Assembly: GCA_031552535.1 (NCBI GenBank)
Contig: JAVBMJ010000025.1
Coordinates: 1-64,000 of the forward strand
DNA: 64,000 nt
Source of the DNA: JAVBMJ01 sp031552535
GTDB lineage: Bacteria; Bacteroidota; Bacteroidia; Bacteroidales; Rikenellaceae
Reading direction: 5' to 3'
This document shows positions 18,210 through 26,659 of the stretch, in pieces. Every line of letters begins with the position of its first letter. The first letter of the stretch is position 1. The notes under the pieces were generated by a model, which saw nothing but the letters and a program-made list of their open reading frames with translations, had not been told where the DNA came from and made no database searches. The position numbers were made by a program, and so were the translations under genes.

Positions 18210-18917
18210 ATGCAACTATTCTACGATCCAGGCGCTTCGCTCGGAGAGTTCCGGCTCGACGAGACCGAGAGCCGGCATGCGGTAAGGGTTTTACGGCTTA
18301 CGGCGGGTGACGGTATCCATGTCACCGACGGCCGGGGAAATCTCTTTTCCGGCGTGATACGCGTGGCCGATCCCAAAAGCAGTGTGGCCGAATTGACGGA
18401 GGTGATCCGCCAGTGGGAGAAGCGTCCGTACGGGTTAACTATCGCCGTGGCTCCGCCCAAGAATCCCGAGCGTATGGAGTGGTTCCTGGAGAAGGCTACC
18501 GAGGTGGGTGTCGACACAGTTGTTCCGCTACTGTGCAGCCACAGCGAACGGCGGCAACTTAAGACCGAACGGGAAAAGAAGGTGATAGTGGCCGCCGCCA
18601 AACAGTCGTTAAAGGCCTACTTCCCCCATATAGAGGAGCTCACACCCTTTGCCGAGGTGGTACGCCGTCCGTTCGACGGAGTGAAACTGATCGCGCACTG
18701 CGAAGAGGGTTTTGTGCCACGCCGCACATTCGGACGATGTGTGTCGGCAGGCGATAATATGCTCGTATTGATAGGGCCCGAAGGTGATTTCTCGAAAGAA
18801 GAGATTACCTTTGCGCTGGAAAACGGATTCTGCGGTATCACTCTCGGCACGGCCAGGTTACGTACCGAAACGGCAGCCCTCGCGGTGGTGATGCAGGCGG
18901 CATTCATCAACCAATAG
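18210..18917 (+). CDS. rsmE: 16S rRNA (uracil-1498-N3)-methyltransferase
   Basis: 235 aa from the ATG at 18210; upstream in-frame codons run into the dcp leader and are not likely to be used. The N-terminal PUA-like part has SRHAVRVLRLTAGD and VTDGRGNLF. The SPOUT methyltransferase domain has KNPERMEWFLEKATEVGVD, SERRQLKTER and the SAM-binding knot LIGPEGDFSKEE with LGTARLRTETAA. These are the hallmark motifs of RsmE, which methylates U1498 of 16S rRNA. The Hyf-like operon begins 76 nt downstream on the same strand with no clear terminator between them. Confidence 0.95.
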   Translation: MQLFYDPGASLGEFRLDETESRHAVRVLRLTAGDGIHVTDGRGNLFSGVIRVADPKSSVAELTEVIRQWEKRPYGLTIAVAPPKNPERMEWFLEKATEVGVDTVVPLLCSHSERRQLKTEREKKVIVAAAKQSLKAYFPHIEELTPFAEVVRRPFDGVKLIAHCEEGFVPRRTFGRCVSAGDNMLVLIGPEGDFSKEEITFALENGFCGITLGTARLRTETAALAVVMQAAFINQ

Positions 18918-18993
18918 CAGGCGAAGAGCCTTCCGTGAGGACGGTAGCATCCTGCTTTTGAAGACAATTTAACGCATAATCATACATAGCATC

Positions 18994-20979
18994 GTGTTCC
19001 TGACTCTGCTTACAGTACTTCTTTTTTGTTCGCCGTTGATTTTCCTCGCACCCAAACGGTGGAAGGCATGGGGCGCACTCACTATCGTCGGAGCGGGCGT
19101 TGTCGCCGTGGCCGGAATAGTGGCCGAAGTGTATCGTTTTGGAAACGTTGTGCTGTGGGAAGGACGCAGCCTGATGTTCGGCGCAGAGAGCCTCGGGGCC
19201 GACCCGTTGGCGGCGCTGCTATTGATAGTCATCGCGACCGGCGGAGTGGCCGTAACACTCTATTCGAAAGGATATCTCAAAGATTACATAGAGCGTCGCA
19301 GCGGAGCCCACCTATCGTTGCATTACGTGTCGCTAACGGTGCTTTTCCTGTCGATGATCTTTGTGGTGCTGTGCCGCGGCGGATTCTGGTTTCTCGCGTC
19401 ATGGGAGGTGATGACCATCGCGTCGTTCGTGTTGATAATGTTCGACGCGGGGAAGAAGGAGGTACGTAAAGCCGCACTGAATTACCTGATATTGATGCAT
19501 GTAGGCTTCGTATTCATCGTTGCCGGGTTCGTAACACTTCACGCCGCCGGTCTGCCTGCCACGTTCGAATCCATTGCCCTGTATTGTGCGTCACATAATC
19601 CTATGCCGCTGTTTTTGCTGTTCCTCGTTGGTTTCGGCATGAAAGCGGGTGTTTTTCCACTGCATATATGGCTTCCGGAAGCACACCCGGCCGCCCCGTC
19701 GCACATTTCGGCGCTCATGTCGGGCGTGATGATAAAAATGGGGGTATACGGCGTGTTGCGCACGGCCATGGGCCTCGGAGCCGACCATTACGCCACGGCG
19801 GGAACCATACTCTTTGCCTTAGGTGCGGTCACAGGCATCTACGGCGTGCTGCTGGCGGCCATACAAACCGACATTAAACGTTTGCTGGCCTATTCGAGCA
19901 TCGAAAACATCGGGATAATATTTCTTGCCACCGGAGCATGGTTGATGGCGCTCGGTACAGGGAATACATTTGCAGCGCTGTGCGCACTGTCGGGAGCCTT
20001 GTTGCATACTCTCGGGCACTCGCTGTTCAAGGTATTGCTCTTTTTCGGTGCGGGCAACATCTATTCACGGACCCACACCACGGCAATAGAGTCGCTCGGC
20101 GGAGTGGCTAAAAAAATGCCGCTGACGGCTGCGTTGTTCGTTTTTGCCACGGCAGCCATCTGTGCCCTGCCTCCGTTAGGCGGATTTGTCTCGGAATTCA
20201 TGATCTATTTCGGATTCGCTTCCACGCTTGCTTCCGGGTCGGGAGGAGTACTGGCCGCCCTGGGAGGATTGCTGGCCTTGTCGCTTGTCGGAGGAATGGT
20301 GGTGATAGCCTTTACTAAATTATACGGGGTTGTGTTCCAGGGCACTCCACGCAGTGCAGCCGTAGGTGAAGCCCGCGAAGCGGAAACAGAGTCGATAGCA
20401 GCTGCGGCATTACCTGTGGCGGGCATACTGCTGATAGGCTTTGCGCCGGGAGTTATCGTTCCTAATATCTTCAAAATAGCCGCCCGGATGTCGGGCATGG
20501 GCGACGCGTCGTACTACACAGGCAAAATCGCAGACATTATGGAGGGCATATCGGCCACCTCGGCAATTCTCACCGGAATAGTCCTGGTGCTATGGCTGTG
20601 GAGAGGCATGGCTTTGCGCAAACGCGCCATAGACCGCGGTCCGACGTGGGGGTGCGGATTCACGGCCCCCAACGCCAGGATGCAGTACACCGGCGAATCG
20701 TTTACCGAGGGGCTGCAAAGCATAGCCACATCGTTGACCAAAACCACCTCGGAAGGCAGTGCGGTGGATAAGGGGGAAACATTCCCCGGCCGGCATAATT
20801 TCGCCATACGCCGCCGCGACAAGATCGAAGGGCTGTTCAACGCCTGGTGGGTGGAACTGCTTAAAATGGTAAATTCACGCGTGATGCGCCTCAGGACGGG
20901 GAAAGTCAACAATTATGTCCTCTACGCATTGTTGTTTTTCCTGGTGGTACTCATATTGTCATTATTGGGAATGCTATGA
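18994..20979 (+). CDS. hyfB: HyfB-like antiporter-type membrane subunit (NuoL/M family)
   Basis: 661 aa with about 14-16 transmembrane helices. The proton-transporter core is typical: FWFLASWEVMTIASF (key Glu), HPAAPSHISALMSGVMIKMG (key Lys) and HTLGHSLFKVLLFFGAGNI (second Lys). The C-terminal part (GCGFTAPNARMQYTGESF) matches HyfB/HycC. The start is GTG at 18994; no better ATG precedes it. It opens a block of Hyf-like genes, and its stop overlaps the next start (ATGA at 20976). The role would be ion translocation through the membrane arm. Confidence 0.9.
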   Translation: MFLTLLTVLLFCSPLIFLAPKRWKAWGALTIVGAGVVAVAGIVAEVYRFGNVVLWEGRSLMFGAESLGADPLAALLLIVIATGGVAVTLYSKGYLKDYIERRSGAHLSLHYVSLTVLFLSMIFVVLCRGGFWFLASWEVMTIASFVLIMFDAGKKEVRKAALNYLILMHVGFVFIVAGFVTLHAAGLPATFESIALYCASHNPMPLFLLFLVGFGMKAGVFPLHIWLPEAHPAAPSHISALMSGVMIKMGVYGVLRTAMGLGADHYATAGTILFALGAVTGIYGVLLAAIQTDIKRLLAYSSIENIGIIFLATGAWLMALGTGNTFAALCALSGALLHTLGHSLFKVLLFFGAGNIYSRTHTTAIESLGGVAKKMPLTAALFVFATAAICALPPLGGFVSEFMIYFGFASTLASGSGGVLAALGGLLALSLVGGMVVIAFTKLYGVVFQGTPRSAAVGEAREAETESIAAAALPVAGILLIGFAPGVIVPNIFKIAARMSGMGDASYYTGKIADIMEGISATSAILTGIVLVLWLWRGMALRKRAIDRGPTWGCGFTAPNARMQYTGESFTEGLQSIATSLTKTTSEGSAVDKGETFPGRHNFAIRRRDKIEGLFNAWWVELLKMVNSRVMRLRTGKVNNYVLYALLFFLVVLILSLLGML

Positions 20980-21893
20980 TTACTGGCGTTTTAACTTTCG
21001 TACTGCTGCTGTTCCTGTCGCTGTTGATGCCTGGCGTTATCAACCGCGTCAGGGCCCGTCTTTCGGGACGCAAAGGGATGAGTCTCTGGCAGCATATATA
21101 TAATGTGGAACTGTTGATGAAGAAAGGGGCGGTATACTCGCCGGCGACCACACTGCTGTTCAGGGTGGCCCCTTCGGTATACCTCGGGGCGGCGCTGGCG
21201 GCATTGCTGTTCATCCCGCTGGGCGGCATGAAGCCTATGATGAGTTTCGAAGGCGATGTGGTTATGGTGGCCTACCTGTTGGCTCTGGGCCGTGTGGCGC
21301 TCATCCTGGCGGCGATGGATACGGCCAGTTCGTTCGAAGGCATGGGCGCGAGCCGCGAGGCGCTCTACGGGGCGTTGACCGAACCGGCATTCTTCGCCAT
21401 AGCCGGGACATTGGCATTGGTTACGGGCCAGACGAGTTTCGAGGCCATATTCTCGGGCACGGGCGCCGTCGAAGCAAATATGACAATAGTACTTTTGTTG
21501 CTGACTTACTTACTGTTCAAGATGATAACCGTCGAGGCGGGGCGCATACCGGTCGACGATCCGCGGACCCATCTCGAATTGACGATGATCCACGAGGTTA
21601 TGGTGCTCGACTATTCGGGGATCGACCTTGCGATGATCACCATCGGAGGGTGGATAAAAACAGGGGTGCTTTCGGCTATCGCAGCGGCAACGCTTGCGGG
21701 GTGCTTCTGGCCTACCGCCTTGGCCACGGGGTTGATCATGCCATGTATCGCTGTGGCTATCGGTGTGGTCGAGTCGATGCAGGCGCGCAACAAACTCTCG
21801 CGCAACACGACATACATACTCACAATAGTTTCACTTGCGATAGTGGTATTCTTTGTCGCCTATATGATCATGACCAATATCGTAGAAGGATGA
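20976..21893 (+). CDS. hyfC: HyfC-like membrane subunit (NuoH family)
   Basis: 305 aa, about eight transmembrane helices. ARLSGRKGMSLWQHIYNVELLMKKG matches the NuoH/HyfC N-terminal loop that contacts the soluble module. FKMITVEAGRIPVDDPRTHLELTMIHE is the family's acidic loop (E, D, D, E) at the quinone-chamber end of complex I relatives. MDTASSFEGMGASREALYG is also typical. It starts in an ATGA overlap with hyfB. The 90 nt after it hold a short GAGTCTGTCT palindrome. Confidence 0.9.
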   Translation: MITGVLTFVLLLFLSLLMPGVINRVRARLSGRKGMSLWQHIYNVELLMKKGAVYSPATTLLFRVAPSVYLGAALAALLFIPLGGMKPMMSFEGDVVMVAYLLALGRVALILAAMDTASSFEGMGASREALYGALTEPAFFAIAGTLALVTGQTSFEAIFSGTGAVEANMTIVLLLLTYLLFKMITVEAGRIPVDDPRTHLELTMIHEVMVLDYSGIDLAMITIGGWIKTGVLSAIAAATLAGCFWPTALATGLIMPCIAVAIGVVESMQARNKLSRNTTYILTIVSLAIVVFFVAYMIMTNIVEG

Positions 21894-21983
21894 GAAACAC
21901 GAAATGGCGGGTATTGGCCACTACAATTTGCAGCCGGCTTTTACGGCAAGGCTTAGAGTCTGTCTAAGAAAACGAATGAAAAA

Positions 21984-22613
21984 ATGATGCTTGCGCTTAT
22001 CATATTATATGTAGTCACGCTGGTCTACCTTTCGATCACGGAGCGTTACCGCAACTACGCCATGATCGTCGGGCTGCAGGGGTGGTTGCTGCTGGCGGTG
22101 GCGTTGGTGAGGCTCCACGCCGGGAATGTCTTCGAATTGCTGTTCGTAGTGGCCGAAACATTGGTGTTTAAAGCGGTTATCGTCCCGGTGATACTCTACA
22201 GGATCATCCGCAAGACAGGTATCAACCGTGTTGCCACCTCGGGTGCAAGCCAGTTCAATTCGCTCGCAGGGTCGGTGCTGGCCCTGACAGCGAGTATCAT
22301 GGTGACTTATTACATGGCCGACAAGGGGATAGACCGCGTGTTCTTCGGCGTGGCCCTCTATGCTCTTCTGAGCGGATTGGTGATGATAACGTTGCGAAAA
22401 AGGATATTTTCACACCTGGTGGGTTTCCTGGTCATAGAGAACGGGGTATTCCTCTTTTCGATGGCCATCGGGGTGGAGATGCCGTTTCTGATCAACATAG
22501 CCATCCTGCTCGACATCCTTTTGAGCGTGCTGATGCTGGGGATGTTCCTCAGTAAAATAGGAGACAGGCTACATGTACTTGATTCCGACACGTTGACCAC
22601 ACTTAAAGATTGA
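21984..22613 (+). CDS. hyfE: HyfE-like membrane subunit
   Basis: 209 aa, about seven helices. The region AGNVFELLFVVAETLVFKAVIVPVILYRI is the best marker of HyfE, whose N-terminal half carries a NuoK-like bundle. FLVIENGVFLFSMAIG also fits a NuoK-like Glu-containing helix. The C-terminus is soluble and short. The gene ends 7 nt before the next start, so it is probably co-transcribed with hyfF. Confidence 0.85.
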   Translation: MMLALIILYVVTLVYLSITERYRNYAMIVGLQGWLLLAVALVRLHAGNVFELLFVVAETLVFKAVIVPVILYRIIRKTGINRVATSGASQFNSLAGSVLALTASIMVTYYMADKGIDRVFFGVALYALLSGLVMITLRKRIFSHLVGFLVIENGVFLFSMAIGVEMPFLINIAILLDILLSVLMLGMFLSKIGDRLHVLDSDTLTTLKD

Positions 22614-22620
22614 CCGGGAG

Positions 22621-24021
22621 ATGGTTGCAGTAATCATAACAGCCCTCGTAATATGCGCCGCAATGGTTGCTGTGCGCAACCGTATGGCCGTATCGGTACT
22701 GGGATGGATATTCTTTGCAGTGCAGGCTGCCGCAGCATTATGGTTTGCCTCAGGGAACGGTATCGACACCGTGCAGGCCGTTTTTTTTACTTACGACCAC
22801 CTGGGAGCGCTGTTTTTTGTATTGATGGCTTTGGTTTCGCCTGTCGTATTCGCCCATAGCGCTGTTTACCTCAGAGGAGGGGCGCTAAGGGAATTCAGAA
22901 TATACAATATTTCACTGGTGCTGCTTTGCGCGTCGATATCGGGAGTCTATTTCGCCAACAACCTGGCCGTGACGTGGATATTCCTTGAAGCCACGACGCT
23001 CGCCACGGCGGGGTTGGTCTACCACCACCGCAACCAGCAGAGTCTCGAGGCCACATGGAAGTACGTGTTCGTGTGTTCCACAGGCATAGCCATAGCCTAT
23101 CTGGGAATACTTCTGCTTAGCACGATAGCCGTGAACGGCGAGTTATCGTATGAGAACCTCGCGCGGATGGCCGCCGGGGGAAACCCGCTGTACATGAAGA
23201 TAGCGGTGCTGTTCATCTTTGCCGGCTACAGTTGCAAACTTGAAATTTTTCCGTTGTATCCCATTGGTGTCGACGCAAATACGGCGGCCCCCACCCCTGC
23301 TTCGGCATTGATATCGACGGCGCTGGTCAACGGCGGGTTTGTGGCCATGCTGAGGGTTTACCGTGTCATGGCACATAGTGAGATATTCCCGTGGGTACGC
23401 AGCGTGCTGATCGTTGCCGGAGTGCTTTCATTGCTGGTAGGAGCGCTGTTCCTGAGGCGCACCAACAACTATAAGCGGCTACTGGCCTACTCGACGGTGG
23501 AAAATATGGGAATAGCGGTCATCGGACTCGGAATAGGTGGCGTCGGGATGTTTGCCGCCATACTGCACCTCGTGGGGCACACATTCATCAAATCGGGGCT
23601 GTTCCTGCAAATCGCACGTATCGGGAAGGCGTTCGGCACATATCGTATCAACCGCTCGGGCGACTATATGAACATAAGCCGGACGGGATCGGTGATGATT
23701 ATCATAAGCATGGTCCTGCTGACGGGATTTCCGCCTTCGGCGCTGTTCGTGTCGGAGGTTATGACAATGGGGGGAGCGTTGGCCGAAGGCAAATGGTGGC
23801 TCGTTGCGGTTATGGTGGCGCTGATATGCGTGGTGATATACACTATCTGTAACCATGCTTTCAGGCTGTGTTACCGCCAGATCGGGAAGCCCGGACGTAC
23901 ATTGCCAGGCAATGGCGCCTGGTTATGGAGCGCTTTCGCACTGGTGGTACCTGCCGTGGTGCTCGGCATATGGCAACCGGGCTGGTTCATCGACGCGATC
24001 AATGCAATTGTGATGTTATGA
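22621..24021 (+). CDS. hyfF: HyfF-like antiporter-type membrane subunit
   Basis: 466 aa, about 14 helices, NuoN/M-like. The core elements are TWIFLEATTLATAGLVY (Glu), GYSCKLEIFPLYPIGVDANTAAPTPASALIS (Lys region) and AILHLVGHTFIKSGLFLQIAR (Lys). The usual HxWLPxAH is replaced by PLYPIGVDANTAAPT, a typical HyfF/HycD-side variation. As the second antiporter-like subunit it would form another ion path. Its stop overlaps the start of the large-subunit gene. Confidence 0.87.
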   Translation: MVAVIITALVICAAMVAVRNRMAVSVLGWIFFAVQAAAALWFASGNGIDTVQAVFFTYDHLGALFFVLMALVSPVVFAHSAVYLRGGALREFRIYNISLVLLCASISGVYFANNLAVTWIFLEATTLATAGLVYHHRNQQSLEATWKYVFVCSTGIAIAYLGILLLSTIAVNGELSYENLARMAAGGNPLYMKIAVLFIFAGYSCKLEIFPLYPIGVDANTAAPTPASALISTALVNGGFVAMLRVYRVMAHSEIFPWVRSVLIVAGVLSLLVGALFLRRTNNYKRLLAYSTVENMGIAVIGLGIGGVGMFAAILHLVGHTFIKSGLFLQIARIGKAFGTYRINRSGDYMNISRTGSVMIIISMVLLTGFPPSALFVSEVMTMGGALAEGKWWLVAVMVALICVVIYTICNHAFRLCYRQIGKPGRTLPGNGAWLWSAFALVVPAVVLGIWQPGWFIDAINAIVML

Positions 24022-25529
24022 AGAGTCTGATTACTGATAACCGGAGCGGATGTATAGCCCTCGGCGATGTTCCGCTGCTCGACTACAGCGAGTTCCGCCG
24101 GGAGGTGTGTGCGATGCTCGACGAAGGATCGTTTCACATTGCGCACTATTTCGCGGCGGAGCGCGACAACCGTTTCATACTGTATTGTATCCTTGCCGAC
24201 GACTCTACCGGCAAGGTACATATCCTGTCGCACGCCTACGACTACTACTCGGAGCAGGAATTGGAGTCCATAACCGCCGCGCATCACGCCATGCACCCCT
24301 TCGAAAGGGAGATCGCCGAATTGCACGGCATACGCTTCAGGGATAACCCGTGGAACAAACCACTGCGCTTCCCGGCACACAGGGCCGACAAACACTCGTC
24401 GATGGACAACTATCCGTTCTACAGCATCGACGGAGAATCGTTGCACGAGGTCAACGTAGGGCCGATCCATGCAGGGATAATCGAACCGGGAGCGTTCAGG
24501 TTCATCTGCAACGGCGAAGAAGTATTGCACCTGGAGATAGCCCTCGGTTACCAGCATCGCGGCATAGAGCACTTGATATGCGGCACGGACAACAGGTTGC
24601 GGCAGGTGGCGCTGGCCGAGAGCATTGCCGGCGACAGCGCCGTTGCCCACGCGTCGGCATATGCCATGACCATGGAGAAGCTATGCGGACATACCGAAAA
24701 CGAAGGACTCTGGCTCGAACGCACCATAGCGCTCGAATTAGAACGCCTGGCGATGCACATAGCCGACACCGGAGCCCTGTGTATGGATATAGGCTACCAG
24801 TTGGGGCAGGTGGCTTGCGAAGCGTTGCGCACGATTGTGATCAACACGACCCAGCTGTGGTGCGGCAACCGTTTCGGCAAAGGACTGATACGCCCCGGGG
24901 GGACTCACTATCCGTTGAGCAGGGACCTTGCGATGGTTATCGACGAAAACATCGGCGAGGTGGAGCGGCGTTACGACGAGGTACGCGAAGACCTTAAAAA
25001 TACCCCGTCGCTGTTGGCGCGGTTCGAAGAGTGCGGCACGGTACATCCTGCCCAGGTCCGCGACATAGGTGCTGTGGGTTTGGCGGCACGGGCCAGCCGC
25101 CTGGGACGCGACATACGCTCTACACACCCCTGGGGGGTCTATGGAGGCAGGGTTACGCACATTCCTGTCATCAAGGAGCAGGGCGATGTGATGGCCCGGT
25201 TGATGATGCGCACAAGCGAAGGACGTCAGTCGGCAGAGTATATACGGTCTATGGCAGAGAGTGCAGGACAGGCGGAATTACCGCGCCCATCATTGGACGC
25301 TACGGCAGCACCCGGCTCTCTGGCTTTCGCGCTGATCGAAGGGTGGCGCGGAGAGGTATGCCACGCCGCGGTGACCGATGGGAAGGGACGTATTGCGACC
25401 TATAAAGTGAAGGATCCGTCGATGCACAACTGGATGGCCCTGGCACTGGCGGTGAGGGGTGAAGGCATTTCCGATTTCCCGATATGCAACAAAAGTTTCA
25501 ACCTGTCGTATTGCGGACACGACTTGTGA
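24018..25529 (+). CDS. HyfG-like large subunit (NuoC/D fusion) lacking the [NiFe] ligands
   Basis: 503 aa from the ATG at 24018, overlapping hyfF by 4 nt. The N-terminal part (about 1-130) is NuoC-like (HPFEREIAELHGIRFRDNPW). The rest is NuoD/HyfG-like (VNVGPIHAGIIEPGAFRF, HLEIALGYQHRGIEHL, GVYGGR). Where catalytic group 4 hydrogenases have the L1 motif (RVCGxCxFAH), this protein has AESIAGDSAVAH (residues about 199-210), with neither Cys. Near the end, the L2 CYSC is replaced by SYCG in SFNLSYCGHDL. So all four NiFe-ligating Cys are gone, and hydrogenase activity is very unlikely. The relationship to complex-I-like Ehr proteins is an inference. Confidence 0.88.
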   Translation: MKSLITDNRSGCIALGDVPLLDYSEFRREVCAMLDEGSFHIAHYFAAERDNRFILYCILADDSTGKVHILSHAYDYYSEQELESITAAHHAMHPFEREIAELHGIRFRDNPWNKPLRFPAHRADKHSSMDNYPFYSIDGESLHEVNVGPIHAGIIEPGAFRFICNGEEVLHLEIALGYQHRGIEHLICGTDNRLRQVALAESIAGDSAVAHASAYAMTMEKLCGHTENEGLWLERTIALELERLAMHIADTGALCMDIGYQLGQVACEALRTIVINTTQLWCGNRFGKGLIRPGGTHYPLSRDLAMVIDENIGEVERRYDEVREDLKNTPSLLARFEECGTVHPAQVRDIGAVGLAARASRLGRDIRSTHPWGVYGGRVTHIPVIKEQGDVMARLMMRTSEGRQSAEYIRSMAESAGQAELPRPSLDATAAPGSLAFALIEGWRGEVCHAAVTDGKGRIATYKVKDPSMHNWMALALAVRGEGISDFPICNKSFNLSYCGHDL

Positions 25530-25578
25530 TCGTGGGACAATACAGCCGTGATCGCGGCCATCTATAGACAGATCCTTA

Positions 25579-25741
25579 AGAAGCTGTTTGGATTTGTTAA
25601 CGAGATTATTTTATATGGTTTTGCCGATGATTTCCCGCGGTGGGATGAGGCGAATAGCGGCCCCTGTTTAACGAATCACACCGCGGAAAAGCGCGGAAAA
25701 GAGAATAAAAGAACGAGATTAATAAATTCAAAACAGCTTCT
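25579..25741 (+). repeat. MITE-like element, full copy (copy A)
   Basis: A 163-bp element with perfect 11-bp ends AGAAGCTGTTT (25579-25589) and AAACAGCTTCT (25731-25741). The interior (GCCGATGATTT, ATGAGGCGAATAG, TTTAACGAAT, ACACCG) is shared with copy B at 49857. It lies inside the Hyf-like gene cluster, just before the Fe-S subunit gene, and encodes no transposase. Confidence 0.85.
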
Positions 25742-25754
25742 AACTCAATCGAAT

Positions 25755-26573
25755 ATGCTTGCTTCAAAAATAAACGTTTTCCGCAGCCACGGGGTGCAAT
25801 ACATAAAGCATCTCGGCGATGCCGTGTTGCCGGGTATATTTCGCGGCAGGCCGCGCATCACACCGGGGATTGCCCCGGGTGAAGCATTGGCTCTCGTATC
25901 TGTGTGTCCTTCGGGTGCCATAGGCTACGACGCCGTGTGGATAGACGAACACGACGGTTTACCGATGGCCGTCAAAGGGCTTTCGATAGACATGGGGCGT
26001 TGCGTGTTCTGCGGAGAGTGCACACGGCATAGTCCTGCGCATGTAGCCTTCACAAACAACCACCGGATGGCATCCAACACGCGCCACGGATTGGTGGTGG
26101 CCGAAAATGGCGGCGATGAAACACCTTTCGACCGTGATGCGGTACGTCGCGAAATTCCGAGGTTGTTTCACAGTGCGTTGAAGTTGCGTGAAGTAAGCGC
26201 CGGAGGCGACAATGCGTCGGAGATGGAACTCAACGCGTCGATGAACGTCAACTTCGACCTGCCGCGTTACGGGATAGAATTCATGGCCTCGCCTCGCCAT
26301 GCCGACGGAGTGGTGGTTAGCGGTCCCATTACATCCAATATGGCCCGTCCTCTGGAGATATGCTATAATGCCGTGCCGCAACCGCGGGTGGTGATCATGG
26401 CCGGGGCCGACGCCATCTCCGGCGGGCTTTTCGCGGGCAGCGACGCTTTGGACCGCGGGTTTGTCGCGCGCCACAGGCCGGACCTTTACCTCCCGGGCAA
26501 TCCGGTGCATCCGTTGACCTTCATCGACGGGGTGATGAAATTGTGCGGACGGGAGCTGAAAAGATCGAAGTAA
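25755..26573 (+). CDS. Fused ferredoxin/HyfI-like subunit with most Fe-S ligands lost
   Basis: 272 aa from the ATG at 25755; in-frame codons upstream run into the repeat and are rejected. The N-terminal half is HyfH/NuoI-like: ALVSVCPSGAIGY (C51) and GRCVFCGECTRHSP (C83, C86, C89; S93 where the fourth Cys normally stands). The C-terminal half is HyfI/NuoB-like: LPRYGIEFMASPRHADG and VVIMAGADAISGGLF. In that half the four cluster Cys are replaced by D152 and S155 (GDNASEME), D219 (GADAISGG) and N249 (PGNPVHP). The four Cys left in the first half can still make one [4Fe-4S] cluster by the usual crossed pattern. It is the last recognisable gene of the cluster. Confidence 0.85.
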   Translation: MLASKINVFRSHGVQYIKHLGDAVLPGIFRGRPRITPGIAPGEALALVSVCPSGAIGYDAVWIDEHDGLPMAVKGLSIDMGRCVFCGECTRHSPAHVAFTNNHRMASNTRHGLVVAENGGDETPFDRDAVRREIPRLFHSALKLREVSAGGDNASEMELNASMNVNFDLPRYGIEFMASPRHADGVVVSGPITSNMARPLEICYNAVPQPRVVIMAGADAISGGLFAGSDALDRGFVARHRPDLYLPGNPVHPLTFIDGVMKLCGRELKRSK

Positions 26574-26659
26574 AAGATTCTGCGGATAAAAAGGCAAATG
26601 CTGCGGTAACGGCAAAATAACACACTCAACAACTATCCAGATTTTATATAAACAGCATT

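Noticed and set aside
24018..25529. A working [NiFe] hydrogenase
   Set aside because: All four metal-binding Cys are missing and no maturation genes lie in the window.
25548..25754. Upstream start for the Fe-S subunit
   Set aside because: The added sequence runs through the MITE-like repeat and carries no family similarity.
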